DNA from: Chrysoperla carnea
Lineage: Eukaryota; Arthropoda; Insecta; Neuroptera; Chrysopidae
Direction of reading: 5' to 3'
DNA: 64,000 bases
Assembly: GCF_905475395.1 (NCBI RefSeq)
Contig: NC_058339.1
Location: forward strand, 38,821,172 to 38,885,171
Within the stretch, counting starts at the first letter, position 1. Every line of letters begins with the position of its first letter. Under the pieces are notes generated by a model. That model did not search any database and was not told the DNA's origin. It saw only the letters and a list, made by a program, of their open reading frames with translations. Shown one piece after another: positions 1 to 10,753 of the stretch. A program made the position numbers and the translations under genes.

Positions 1-420
1 TATTAAGGATGTAGGAGCGTGTTTGATCAAGTAATTTCAGGTCAAGTTTGATCAAGAAATAAAAAAAAATACATATTTTCAATTTTGATAGTGAATTGTT
101 GTATGCCTGGCTCAATTTTCGGTTTTTTTTTTGTTTGTTTTTAAAAATTAATTAAGATTTTAACTTTAATTTAAATAGTTTTTTTTCCACCGACTAGTTT
201 TGGAGAAATCTATGAAAACATATTATCCATCTAACGTTTTACCACAAAACCAATGTTATATGCCTACTTTTCAAGTTAAATATGCTTACTTAAGAATTTA
301 CTTAAATAATCGGAAAACTCCTCCCCCCTAGACTTAGCCCACCCTCATACAAAAAAATCTAGCCTTTGTGCTCGTACATCCCTAAATGAAAATATTTTCG
401 TAAAAGAGTTTTCATAATTT
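1..420. repeat. Interspersed repeat family C, rearranged copy
   Basis: The segment about 75-285 matches 32165-32270 in reverse orientation: both contain the words for 'tatgaaaacatat', 'ccgttttaccataaaacc' and 'ttttgatagtgaatt' in the same relative order. The segment about 300-385 matches, in reverse, the 'gatgtacgagctccaaggc' part shared by 14790-14810 and 32035-32060. The element is therefore present in at least three places in the window, and this copy has an inverted internal arrangement. Class unknown. Confidence 0.5.
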
Positions 421-474
421 TTTGAGGCTTTTGGTTTCGTACCCAACGTATACACCTAAGTCAAAATAAACGCA

Positions 475-563
475 AAACCATTCAATTATATGTAGTGTTA
501 TAACTATAACATTACATATAATTCACATAAAATGTTATAGTTATAACACTTAGAATGGTAAAA
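475..563. repeat. Short foldback (hairpin) repeat
   Basis: A perfect 20-bp inverted repeat (AGTGTTATAACTATAACATT and its complement) surrounds a loop of about 17 bp. A second, outer pair (ACCATTC / GAATGGT) lies around it with unpaired spacers. The structure resembles a small MITE or palindromic insertion; no target duplication was identified. Confidence 0.6.
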
Positions 564-738
564 CACGCGCATTTTTTATGGCACAGAGTGTAAGGGGCAA
601 AAATGATGAAGATAATAAAGAGGCACAAAATACAAAATAATATTTATCTCAAAACCTTGGATTAGTGTGAATATGACTTAATCTACTCAAAAGATAGAAG
701 TAACTTCACTACTCAGTCAAAGAGTAATGTTTTAAATA

Positions 739-777
739 CACATACATACATACATACATACATACATACATACACAT
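739..777. repeat. (CATA)n microsatellite
   Basis: About nine tandem CATA units between 'aaataca' and 'cacatacg'. Simple sequence repeat. Confidence 0.9.
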
Positions 778-949
778 ACGAACCTTACACAGTTTAGTTT
801 TAAGTAGTAGTCAACTCAGTCCATCATTATCATCATAATATTATTCTTTCTATTTATTTTCTTTAGCAACTCGGCTGAGTTGATATTCACTTAACTGAGT
901 AGATGATGTTCACGTATAAAAGAAGGTGGTACATTTTTATGCACCACAT

Positions 950-1090
950 ATATACATGTTTATTGCATACTACAATGCAAAAATAATTTTAAATAACAAA
1001 TTAACAACATACCTACATATACAACACAATCGATCTACTCACCTGTTTATGTGGGTGTGTGAATTTTGTTGATTTTTGCATTTATTAAGG
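950..1090 (+). repeat. Dispersed repeat, copy 1 (second copy at 2130-2300)
   Basis: The order of words 'catgtttattgcata', 'caatgcaaaa/acaatacaaaa', 'aattttaaa..aacaacat', 'cgatctactcacctgt' and 'gtgtgtgaattttgtt' recurs at 2145-2300, so two diverged copies of one sequence lie about 1.2 kb apart in the same orientation. The class is unknown. Confidence 0.55.
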
Positions 1091-2129
1091 TTGTTGAGGC
1101 GTTACAGAAAAAAAAACACAATTAACTTAATATTTTGAGGTAATTGTTCTTAAACATGTTAAAAAATCACCATTTAATTTATAAAAAGATTATAGAAGTG
1201 GTAGTAACCCTATTAAATCCACCCTTAGAAGCTACAGATTACAAAAATTTTCTAGATTTTTGAAGTGAGTATTTCTTTAAGCACGGTGTGCACTTTTGGA
1301 TGAATAAAAATCATGAAACTCCCATTATCATCATTTCCATACATACTACATTCAAAACAACGATTCTTACCCGATCACTGAAGTAAAGCAACGTTGAGCT
1401 TAATTTCTTCTAGGATGGATAACCGCTCAAAAAACACTGTGTGTTGTTGCTTTTTTCCACTTCTGACGACAGCCACTTCTAAGGTTGGTTTTAATGGGGT
1501 TTCAACCAATTTTAGTTGTCTTTTGAACTCTAATGTATGTTAAGTGACTCCAAAAACTGCCGAGAAACGATTTCCGATGTGCAATTTAGAATTTTCAAAA
1601 TTTTTTTATTATTGCCACTTCTTGGGGTGATTTTAATGCGGTTGCAACCATCTTCAGTTACTTTTTGATGGCTATTTCATGATAAGCGACCTCAAAAATC
1701 CCCAAAAATGGTTGTTTTTTTTTAATTTTTTTATCACTGTCACTTGGAGTGCTTTGAGGGTGGAAAAACTACCCTCTTTTTTTGTTACTACATGTTACTG
1801 AAGGTGTGAGGAACGCATATAAGAATTTGCCCATATGCAAGACCAAACAGGACTTGCATGATCAAGACCAATGAGTAAGACAAGGATTCGTTACACTAAA
1901 TTCGTTAAACAAATAAAATAGTCAAATACAATCTTGGTTTTGGTTTCTTGTCCAAGTTTCATTTTCTTCTGAAAAAGCTTGGTTGTCTTAATTATTTTAA
2001 AATAAATTATTAACCTAAATAATAAGCTACCCAATTATTATATAAATTACGCTACCTTTGTTAAGAAAAATTCGATTTTCTGTTATTACCAATAACTGTT
2101 TTGATGAAAAAGTTGGGGTACACTTTTGT

Positions 2130-2300
2130 TAACCACACATTCAAGAATATAACATGTTTATTGCATACATCCACTGTAATAGTAAAATACAATACAAAAC
2201 GAATTTTAAACAACATATCTACGTACACTGTACAGTGTACACTCGATCTACTCACCTGTGCTGTAGGTGTGGGAATTTTATTCAATTTTGTTGCATTTAT
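2130..2300 (+). repeat. Dispersed repeat, copy 2 (first copy at 950-1090)
   Basis: Diverged direct copy of 950-1090. It contains an 18-bp perfect palindrome, GTACACTGTACAGTGTAC (2223-2240), that is absent from the first copy. Confidence 0.55.
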
Positions 2301-2334
2301 AATAAATATTTAAAAATAAATATTTATTATAAAT
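2295..2334. repeat. AT-only perfect inverted repeat
   Basis: About 18 bp of AT sequence (ATTTATAATAAATATTTA) is followed after a few bases by its exact complement. It could extrude as a hairpin. With this composition chance is possible, but the perfection and the position at the end of the dispersed repeat are notable. Confidence 0.6.
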
Positions 2335-2860
2335 GTATCTAATTTCAATTTGTATATTTATTTATTTATATTATTTAAATTGATATAATAATACCTTTGT
2401 GTATTGTAGATAAATATATGTATTTTAATTAATATCTAATAATATTTTTATTTATAATATTATTTTGATGTTTATTAATCATTTTTATAGATTTTTTTTT
2501 ACCTAATAGTTCAATTAACAATTTTTTTACCCGATCATCTTAGTCAAAATAAGTGGTTAACCTAGAGGAATCTAACGGAATAAGCAGAATTTTTGTACAA
2601 ACCTTTATTTTCATAGTATAAATGATCACGCGTGCGTGTCCTTAGATATTCAAGTTGAAAGGCCTCAAAATCAGTTTTTTGTGAATATTTCGTTTCTTTT
2701 GCCTGCAATAGTATTAACGTTTATTATAAAAGTTGTAGAGGATAAAATTTTCTACAAATTTTGTCGTAAATTTTTTTTTGTACGTTGAATCGTTTTTGAA
2801 ATAGAGGGTGAAGAAGATGGTGCACTCAGCTTAACGTACTTCAGCGTGGGTGACTATTCA

Positions 2861-3085
2861 TAAATATAAGATATTAAATAATTATTTAAGTAATATTTAA
2901 TGAAAAATTAAGGTAAAAAATCGCATAATAGACTCGGATTCACTATTAACCCTGTCTATTATACGATTTTTTCACATAATTATCGATTAAATTCTGAGCT
3001 ATACGAATCTTAATGGAATCGAAAGTCAATATTTATAAATATAGAGTATTAAATAATTATTTAAGTAGTATTTAATCAATAATTA
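2861..3085. repeat. Direct repeat pair with an internal hairpin
   Basis: About 45 bp beginning 'cataaatataagatattaaat' at 2860 recurs at about 3030 with few changes ('tataaatatagagtattaaat'). Between the two lies an inverted pair, 'aaaaatcgcataatagac' (about 2917) and 'gtctattatacgatttttt' (about 2954). The long repeats flank a short hairpin core, which suggests a small composite repeat. Confidence 0.5.
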
Positions 3086-3394
3086 AATTTTTATTAAAAT
3101 TGTGGTAGCATCGTTCTTAAAAAGATGGAAAATTGGAAAGAATAAACTAAAATTTTCATTTTTTTTGTTAATATTACCGATAGAATATTAAAAACTAGCT
3201 CTACTCGTGCGAAATTCCGCAGTGCTGTGACCAAAAATAGACTAGATAAATAATATATAAGTGAGTAATTTACTTTCTCTTTATTTATAGGCAATTTTAT
3301 TACAGATATGATATACAAATTACATAAAGAACAAAATTAAATATTTATATTATTTCTTTAATCTGTTTTTTCCTAAACAGTATATTTTTAGATC

Positions 3395-3500
3395 GTGAGT
3401 CCATTTTTCGTCATTACTCAGCACGATAAGCTTAAAATGATGGGTAAATCATGAAATTTGATAAAGGAATAAGGAAGATCTCTCATGGGCAGGAAAAACA
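3395..3500 (+). repeat. Interspersed repeat family D, copy 1
   Basis: Matches the reverse complement of 61195-61265: both contain 'ttttcgtcatt', 'gcacgataagctt' and 'gtaaatcatg.aattt.ataaagga.taagga'. It is a fragment; the second copy is longer on one side. Confidence 0.55.
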
Positions 3501-3599
3501 GGCCAGGAAAACAATATATAACGTGATAAAAAACATTTTTTAATGCTAAAGTCAATAAAATATTTTCATAATATTTAATTATGTCAGTATGTCAGTTCC

Positions 3600-3782
3600 T
3601 TGAATTATTAATGACAGTAACTATTCAGAGGATAATTTTTGGAACAATAGGTAAATAAATTAATACTTTTTAACGCAACGAACAATCAACGATTGTGAAA
3701 CGTTGCGTTAAAAAATATTAACTTATTTGCCTATTGTTCCAAAAATTATCCTCTGAATAGTTACTATCAATAATTTTTAATT
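3600..3782. repeat. Foldback MITE-like element with ~60-bp arms
   Basis: The left arm (about 3616-3682) and right arm (about 3699-3766) are nearly perfect complements; both contain 'ctattcagaggataattttt' and 'taacgcaacg' or its complement. The loop is only about 15-20 bp. This is typical of a small foldback/MITE insertion. The target duplication is unclear because the flanks are AT-rich. Confidence 0.75.
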
Positions 3783-4279
3783 CTTTATGATTCATTACTA
3801 TAAATTAAAGTCATTTTTACTTTCTTTAAATAATCTAGATACACCTAACTACTAGCCTTTTAAATCTAAGAATTAGTCCACATATCAATCAATCTCCACA
3901 TAAATTATTTAGTAAATAATTATGATATGTAAAAATAATTTTCAAATGAAGTTTTTTTTAAATTTTATTTTTTAAATTTCTGAATATTTTTGTTTTTTAA
4001 ATATATATAAAAAAACATATGTAGATATATGTATACTGAACACATAGTTGTAAGAGTTAAGAGAGATATATTCTAATAACGGTATTGATATATCTTTCAA
4101 CTTATATATTTGAATTGTCAGGTGTTATAAACCAGAAATATGTGCTTGCTATATTAAAATTTTTTATATTAATTCATACATACTTTAAATACGTATACTT
4201 ACTTTTACAAACGCAACAGGTATGTAATTGAAAATATTTAAAAAAAATTTAAATAAAAAATACTTTTTAAGGTGTTAGA

Positions 4280-4615
4280 CTACAAGCCCGTGCTAAAATT
4301 TTTCCGGTGAATTGACCCACTAGGAATTAGGAATCTATATGTAAAAGTAAGTTTAAGTACCATGGCGTAAGTTTTGCGCGGTACAGGGTGAGTACAGTTG
4401 AGAATTGAATGTCACACTCCTTGATGTTTCACCCCTGCACAAGGAAATATGTACAGCTTTGCTGAGGACTCACTCGTAGGGAATTGACGGGAGATAACGT
4501 AGGGTTTCGGAAACTAACATAAGGCTTCGGAAATTGACGGGAGATGAAAATTTTTTCTGAGCTTCCGGTACCGAGGTTAGTATCCAACAACGCCGCACAT
4601 ATTTTTCAATACAAT
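4280..4615. other. GC-richer unidentified segment with internal direct repeat
   Basis: Base composition is noticeably less AT-rich than the surroundings. 'gaattgacgggagat' (about 4482) recurs as 'gaaattgacgggagat' (about 4530), each next to 'tttcgga/cttcgga' words. No convincing reading frame was found. It may be a decayed repeat or transposon segment. Confidence 0.3.
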
Positions 4616-5769
4616 GAAACTTTTTTGTTAAAAAATTTTTTATTTAAAACTAAAAAACGTCTATAAACAAAATCTGGTGGAGGCGATTATAAAATCAGAT
4701 CATGCTTTCCAAAAAAATGCAATTTCAATTCAATCGGAAACTAGGAAGTTGATTAAATTTAGCTTAACGTAAATAAATAAAAGCTTGTAAAATACATTTA
4801 CACTTGGATGAAAAGGTACCCAAGACTCACTTTGAGTATTAATTTATCAAAAAGGAGTGAAAATTATTTTTTAAATTAACAATTCACCATAATTTTCTCA
4901 AATAAAGATAGATAATGCAATTTATTAGAGATTTTTCAATTTTTTCTTCTTTTTTTTTTGGCAAAGTATATAACAAGTATTTTGCAACGGAACTCTTTAT
5001 GGTAAAATTCCTTCCATTTGCTTGCATGTATACCTTGCTCCAAATATAAAATAATTATTTAAAAAATATGAAAATTGTATTCTTTCGTTGAGAAATATTG
5101 TCTGAAAAAGATCTCTAATTGATTTTTCCACTTTCCTCATGGAGCTGAAGGCAAGGAACGAAATATATTATAACTCTATAAAAAATTATTTGAATGAGAA
5201 ACAACCTAATTAACAAAAGGTGATTAAATAAATTTATGGGACCTAATCAACACTAAATAATGAGTTTTGAATGTTTTTTTTTTTTTTTTTTTAAATTTAA
5301 TCAATTTTTTTTTTTGTCAAAACACCAAATTGATTTTTGTTAATTTTAAATTTCTCACATTCTTATAATATCATCAACAGATAATAATATTTACAAGGTC
5401 GAACTATAATCTTTGGCAGAAAAAAAAAGACCTAAAAATGCATTATGAAAAAAATACCTTTTAAATCAAAAAATAAAAGCAAAAATGTAATGTGTTGAAA
5501 TATTTATTTAGTGTAGGTGTACTGGTCGAGATTGAAGGTGCAAAGTGTGAATGAGCAAGAAAAGTTCTATTTTCGTTTTCAATCTTAGAATGTAAATTTT
5601 CTTTCGACATTTAGTACATCTATTTAATAAAGGGTAAATGTTGACATTTTCTTGAATAAAACTCGAAAAAATGTTAGGTGTGCAGGCGCACATCTTACGC
5701 AGACATTAAACTTGACCTGGGTTTTCAATCTCAATGAAAAGCTAACTCTACTCCATAACTAGTAATCGA

Positions 5770-6150
5770 AATATGAACACTTTAAATTAGAAAGTTGTTA
5801 TTGATTAAAAAAGTAACATTTTTTGTTCAAAATATTTTTCCGCAAACTGTACAGTTTATGCAAAAACGTACCGAAAAGTTTTCCAAAATTGTGTTTTCGT
5901 ATCAAAATTGTTTTTTCGTAAAATTGTATCTGTGAAATCTAGGCACTCTTTGACAAAAATTTTCCAATAAATCTAATAAAAGTGGTTTGTTTTTCTATAA
6001 AGGCTAGTTTTGTTCAAACTGAATGAAAAAAAGCACAAAAAGCTAGATTTTTGCCATCAATTACTGTCTAAACTATTCAATTTACAAAATAATGTTTGCG
6101 TATTTATAAAGAACATCTTTCTAATCTAAAGAGTTCATCTAATGTTTGTT
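5770..6150. repeat. Foldback element with ~95-bp diverged arms
   Basis: The left arm beginning 'atgaacactttaaattagaaag' (about 5772) pairs with the right arm 'ctttctaatctaaagagttcat' (about 6118-6139). The pairing continues inward through 'ccgcaaactgtac' and 'gtttgcgtattt' words. The arms are diverged, so this is an older insertion. The spacer holds two short repeats of 'ttcgtatcaaaattgt'-like sequence. Confidence 0.55.
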
Positions 6151-6870
6151 ATTTATGAATCAGAGTGAGGTTTTAAATAAAATTAAAATAATGAATCCAT
6201 ATTTGACCTAAAAAATAGGGTATTACTCTTATTTGGCTACCACTCCAAGTGAGAGAATGATTTCTCCAGAGATAATTTCCATTAAGGCTTATTTCGAAGA
6301 ATAAATAAAGGAATAAAATTCGTTTGATATCGATATAGCTCATACGTTATTTATCAAACTCTTGATATATTTGAGCTAGAATTGTAGTTTGAAGGAATCA
6401 TAATAATTCCTTTTAATTGGCGTCCAGATCGAATTTCCGACCTATTTTTCCAAATACATATAAACAATGTTTAGTAAAATTTGGTAAGAAAATTGAACAT
6501 TTAATTTGAAAGTTTCTGATACTCTTGGGCAGCGCCTGGACTATGGATTTTTATTTTAAATAAACCTAAAATTACTTAATATAATAATTACTTTGGTACA
6601 AAAACATTTCTTTGAAAATTTTTTAATTAATTTACACTGAAAGTCATTATTATAAACAGAAATCTTGATTCATGTGAACTAATAAAAAAATCATCACATC
6701 TATATCAGAATTCAGCTTAAATAGTAGCGGTTGCATTGCACTGTCTATAATATAATGATAAGTTTATATTCATTTTTTTTTTTCTAAGAAATTTAGTTTT
6801 TTTGTTTGTTTTTTTCTAAACTGGAAGAAAACACATAGTGTGGCTTAAATTCTCTTAGAATAATGCGGTA

Positions 6871-7201
6871 GAAAATAAAAAAAAACTTTTAACGAAAAGA
6901 AAACCGACTTCAAAAGAAAAACTTTTCCATAATAAATTAATATGCAGTAAAAAGTAAAAAAATAACGATAATGTAGTTAAAATTATTGTTATTTTTGGAG
7001 TCGTTGTCAGTCAAAAAAACAACTCTGACAGAACAGTTGGATACATTAGGTTGGCTGACACCGATTCCAAAAATAACAATAATTTTAACTACATTATATT
7101 ATCGTTATTTTTTAACTTTTTAGTGCATATTAATTTATTTTGGAAAAGTTTTTCTTTTGAAGTCGGTTTTCTTTTTGTTAAAAGTTTGTTTTTTATTTTA
7201 T
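6871..7201. repeat. Long foldback element carrying the 'AAAACCGACTTCAAAAG' motif
   Basis: The left arm (6871-7003) and right arm (7062-7201) are near-perfect complements. They share 'aaaaccgacttcaaaag' near the outer ends and 'attttaactacattat' near the inner ends, around a spacer of about 60 bp. The outer motif is, to my knowledge, common in repeats of many insect genomes. The high arm identity suggests a fairly recent insertion. Confidence 0.75.
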
Positions 7202-7254
7202 GATTTTTAGTGAATCTGAAGTACACTAACTAATTTGTCTCTAAAAAAAGAATC

Positions 7255-7575
7255 ACCGAAATCGGTTGGCGTGGTATTGAGTTATTCGCCCTCTTGTCCT
7301 GCATACTAAATGCAAATTAAAGTTTTTTATGGTTTTCGCATGAATGCTGTTGTCAGAACTGGACCAAAATGGAATGGGACCACACGGGAAGCACCAGCTT
7401 TCAAACAAATAAAGACCGATCTAAATCGGTTCACCCAGTCGAAAGTTCTGAGGTAACACTCATAAAAAAAGAAAAAAAAATACAGTCGTATTGATAACCT
7501 CCCCTTTTTTGTTTGAATTCGGTTAAAAATAGTTATGTTTGAAGTATTTACCTGCGCTCCCACCATTTTGAACAT
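7255..7575 (+). repeat. Insect interspersed repeat fragment (GTCGGTTAAAAA type)
   Basis: Contains, in order, 'cggttcacccagtcgaaagt', 'tctgaggtaac', 'aaaaatacagtcgtattgat', 'aacctcccc' and 'tcggttaaaaa', a word order I recall from repeats in several insect orders. It ends in 'acctgcgctcccaccatttt', a motif repeated at about 35062, 35202 and 38811. The antisense frame of 82 codons is a by-product of the repeat. Confidence 0.5.
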
Positions 7576-8739
7576 ATCTAAAATAATTTGGAAAAATTAA
7601 ACAAAGAAGAGGTTTTCAGTTCCGGAAACAATGAATCCATTTGGAAATAAACAGGTAGAAAATCGTTTCAATTCATATTTTCGGCGAGTTTTCTCTCAGT
7701 CTCCCGTTTTATTACAAGAAATTCATTGACTATTCGTAGAAATTCGCAAGCACCGGTGAACTTATAAAAACAAATTCAACTCTTTCGACCGCTTAAAGGA
7801 TCAATTTTCTTTAAAGCCAACTTTATCTTTTTTTAATTCTCAATAAGGCAGAAAAAAAGATTAATCGAATTTTCATGTTGGTCTCATATTCTAATTATCA
7901 TCGAGGAATATAACAATAATACCTTTGGTTTTTCATTGTTAGTTATTTGGATTTTAAAGTAAAATATATCAAATACACCTCTGTTTCTTATTGATTTAAA
8001 AAAATTAAGTAAAATAAATCAAGTAATTCTATCACACCGTTAAAAGTAAGTTTAATGATGTTTTTATTGTGTAAGATTTACATACTTATATTACACACTT
8101 ATAAAAAAAAAAATACAAAATAAGTTTCGTATTATTTAAATTCCAAAACAGCCAGCAAGAGAGTAACAAGTAGTCAACTTACTTACTGCTAGTCAGTTAA
8201 CTCAACAGTCACCAATCAAACAAAACAAGTTGAAAACTGTCAAATATTTATCATTTTGCTATCAATATTGATATTTTAATATCTCATATTATAATACGTT
8301 TGTACTACAAAATACAAATGTATTTACAAGGTGTATCATTATAAGAGAAAATGGTCCATTTTTGGGTAAAGTAAAGTAGTACGTATCTAGTGGATAATAA
8401 ACCTTGGATCACTGTTTTGAATGTAGAAGTAGCTATTGTGTTTTAAATCGCATTCTACCTAAATCACTGCGTATTTGGTGGATATTTTGAGCAGTTAAAA
8501 TTTAAGAAAGCCCTCTGATCAACGATTATAGATAATTTCAATTATTTTGTACACCTTTATTGGCTGAGTACATATGTTAGCGCATATATGTAACACTCCC
8601 ATATGGTCTGTTGGCATAGGATAGACTGTCCCAACATTACGGTGCTGACAATATATTATTCACTCTATCCTTCCTGAGACGTCAACTTGACCTTTCTTTA
8701 AAACATCGTAAAATAGCAGTAACAAAGGCGCAGAACAGG

Positions 8740-8885
8740 CTTATTTATACTATAGAAACTGATCATATAGGACTATTACATATACGGACAGCATTAGAAC
8801 TATCTGGCTTCTTTTGTCGGGACAGATAGTTCTTCCAGCTATAGAAACTTATCATGTAGGAGTATTACATATATAGGTTATCGAA
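8740..8885 (+). repeat. 40-bp direct repeats flanking a hairpin
   Basis: 'atagaaactgatcatatagg' (about 8752) recurs as 'atagaaacttatcatgtagg' (about 8841), each followed by 'a.tattacatata.gg'. Between them, 'agaactatctg' and 'cagatagttct' form an 11-bp inverted pair. Function unknown. Confidence 0.55.
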
Positions 8886-8959
8886 GCATAAATAGAACAA
8901 GTAAAATTTAAAAAAATCCCGACAAATGCGATTTATTCTTTGTAAAACGATTTTTGGAA

Positions 8960-9075
8960 ATTTTGCTATAAAATGTTCTCAATCAACTCGGTTGGACCGT
9001 TTAGGGGCTACGATGCCACTGAGAAACACCCAGACGCACAGACATACACTTTAAACTCATAACACTCCTTCATAA
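8960..9075 (+). repeat. Fragment of a common insect transposon tail
   Basis: Carries 'tcggttggaccgttta', 'cgatgccactgagaaacac' and 'cacagacatacac' followed by 'ttaaactcataacactcctt'. This resembles a non-coding repeat tail I recall from many insect genomes. A related diverged piece lies at about 53740-53815 ('gccacagcgaaacagacaca', 'cggtcaaacttacaacaa'). Confidence 0.45.
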
Positions 9076-9774
9076 ATCAATATCAAAGTGATGGTCAAGA
9101 ACATCAGATGAGATGAAAAGGATACTTATAGAGCTATCATTTTTTGGGACAAATTTTTGGAAATATTTTAATTGAAATTGAAATATTTGAGTTGACTTTG
9201 TTCTTTTGAATTATTGTTTAAAATTACCTAATTATTTTACCATTTCTTCTGTTATAGAGATCCTAAAACTTCTCTGAACTACTTTTCCAATTCTCTCAGA
9301 GTGATTGGACTACGTTTTTTCTATTTATGCTTCTCTCCACTCCGTATAATAACCCCATCAGACGTAGGAAGTCATCTAAAATCGAAATAGCTTTAAGAAA
9401 TATTTACGATTAGGCATCAAACTTCTCTCAACTATCTTCATGAAGATAATGTTTTTTGGAAAAAATTTGGGAGTCTAGTTAGTTCCAGTGTCAGATAGAT
9501 TCGATCTCTCTCTCTCTGTCGACAAATAAGGAAATAGTCTTATCAATAAAAGCTTTTCAGAATTACTTCCTATATCTCCAAGATTAAAACGCAGAAGTAA
9601 ATTCTTTAATCGAAATGATTCTTATAAAATTAAATATATGTTTACAGGTGTATTACTGAAACACACTGTACATACATATGGTAAATTAACCAACAACTTT
9701 CATAAAATTATATAAATAACATAAATAAAATTGTGGAAAATATATTACAAATGTGTGGTAATACTTCTTTAAAA

Positions 9775-9798
9775 ATATATATATATATATATATATAT
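9775..9798. repeat. (AT)n microsatellite
   Basis: Twelve uninterrupted AT units. Confidence 0.9.
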
Positions 9799-10302
9799 TA
9801 TTTTTGTTTTTATACGGAAAGTTCCAAATGAGAGATAGATGATAGATTTATGTTAATTTTTAAATATACACATAATTTATTGATAATGATGATTTTATTC
9901 GTATCTGATGATCTGATTAAATGTTGTTCATTAAAAGAAGAAATTTGTGGTGAAAAATATGTTAAATTATGGTAAACAGTTTTAAATTAAAAAATACGAT
10001 CTTTTTAAATTTTAATAATATTTGTATTGATATTAAGAGCAAAATTTTGATAGTGCACAAGTCGTAGTTCGTAGGACATCACTCTTTTTGTTAAATGATC
10101 AATAAATACTTGAAAGTTATAAGGTTTCATTTTAAAACATCTCAGAACATGGCAAACTGTTGATCTTGGCGCAGGGTAGTAAACGAACTAAAAATATTTT
10201 GTATGTTTTTATAGTTCTGATACAATACGCTCCAAAATTATTACACAAGATAATGGTACACAGAATTAAGAAACTGAAACTGAACTTAAATTCTTTAAAT
10301 TA

Positions 10303-10753
10303 GAATATCTATTTGAAATTTTGAAGTCATACTGGGTTATGAGTTACATTTTTAAAGATACTTAACCGAAATCAGAACTGTAAACTCAGCCTACTACAAT
10401 TTGACAAATAGGGCCTTTACTTACATGTTAGTTGGTTAGAGATATTGAAAAAAAAGATTAGAAAAAGTTAGGTTAGGTAAGTTAGGTTATATTGGCTGTC
10501 CACGAAGGACACACTTAGGCTATAGAGCTCATTGTAATACCATATATGTGTTTTACCACCTTTCCGCTGTGATTTCAATTACCAGCTCCTCTATTTCAGA
10601 GGCTGAGTGCACCTCTTTCACGCATATACGCATGCACTACACCAGCCCATCACAACTATTAATTAAATTAATTTTGATGCGACGGCGGGAATCAAACCCG
10701 CTATCCTAAGCATATCTTATATGACTAATAAGTAAAATTTCAAATAGATATTC
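10303..10753. mobile_element. 451-bp interval bounded by perfect 20-bp inverted repeats
   Basis: GAATATCTATTTGAAATTTT at 10303-10322 has its exact complement at 10734-10753. The interval contains an old SINE fragment (10468-10715). The inverted ends could be TIRs of a MITE carrying the SINE. No target duplication is evident, so this reading is tentative. Confidence 0.45.
10468..10715 (-). mobile_element. tRNA-derived SINE-like element, minus strand
   Basis: Read on the minus strand, it begins with a tRNA-like T-arm, 'gcgggtttgattcccgc' (10682-10698), which matches a pol III B-box. It continues through 'gggctggtgtagtgca' and ends in 'cctaagtgtgtccttcgtgg', 'acagccaatataacctaac' and a (TTAGG)-like tail. 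The same 3' end occurs at 35988-36066 (+) and, diverged, at about 20260-20330. The A-box half is not recognisable. Confidence 0.6.

Noticed and set aside
7327..7575. 82-codon minus-strand frame
   Set aside because: It overlaps an insect interspersed repeat and has no protein features.
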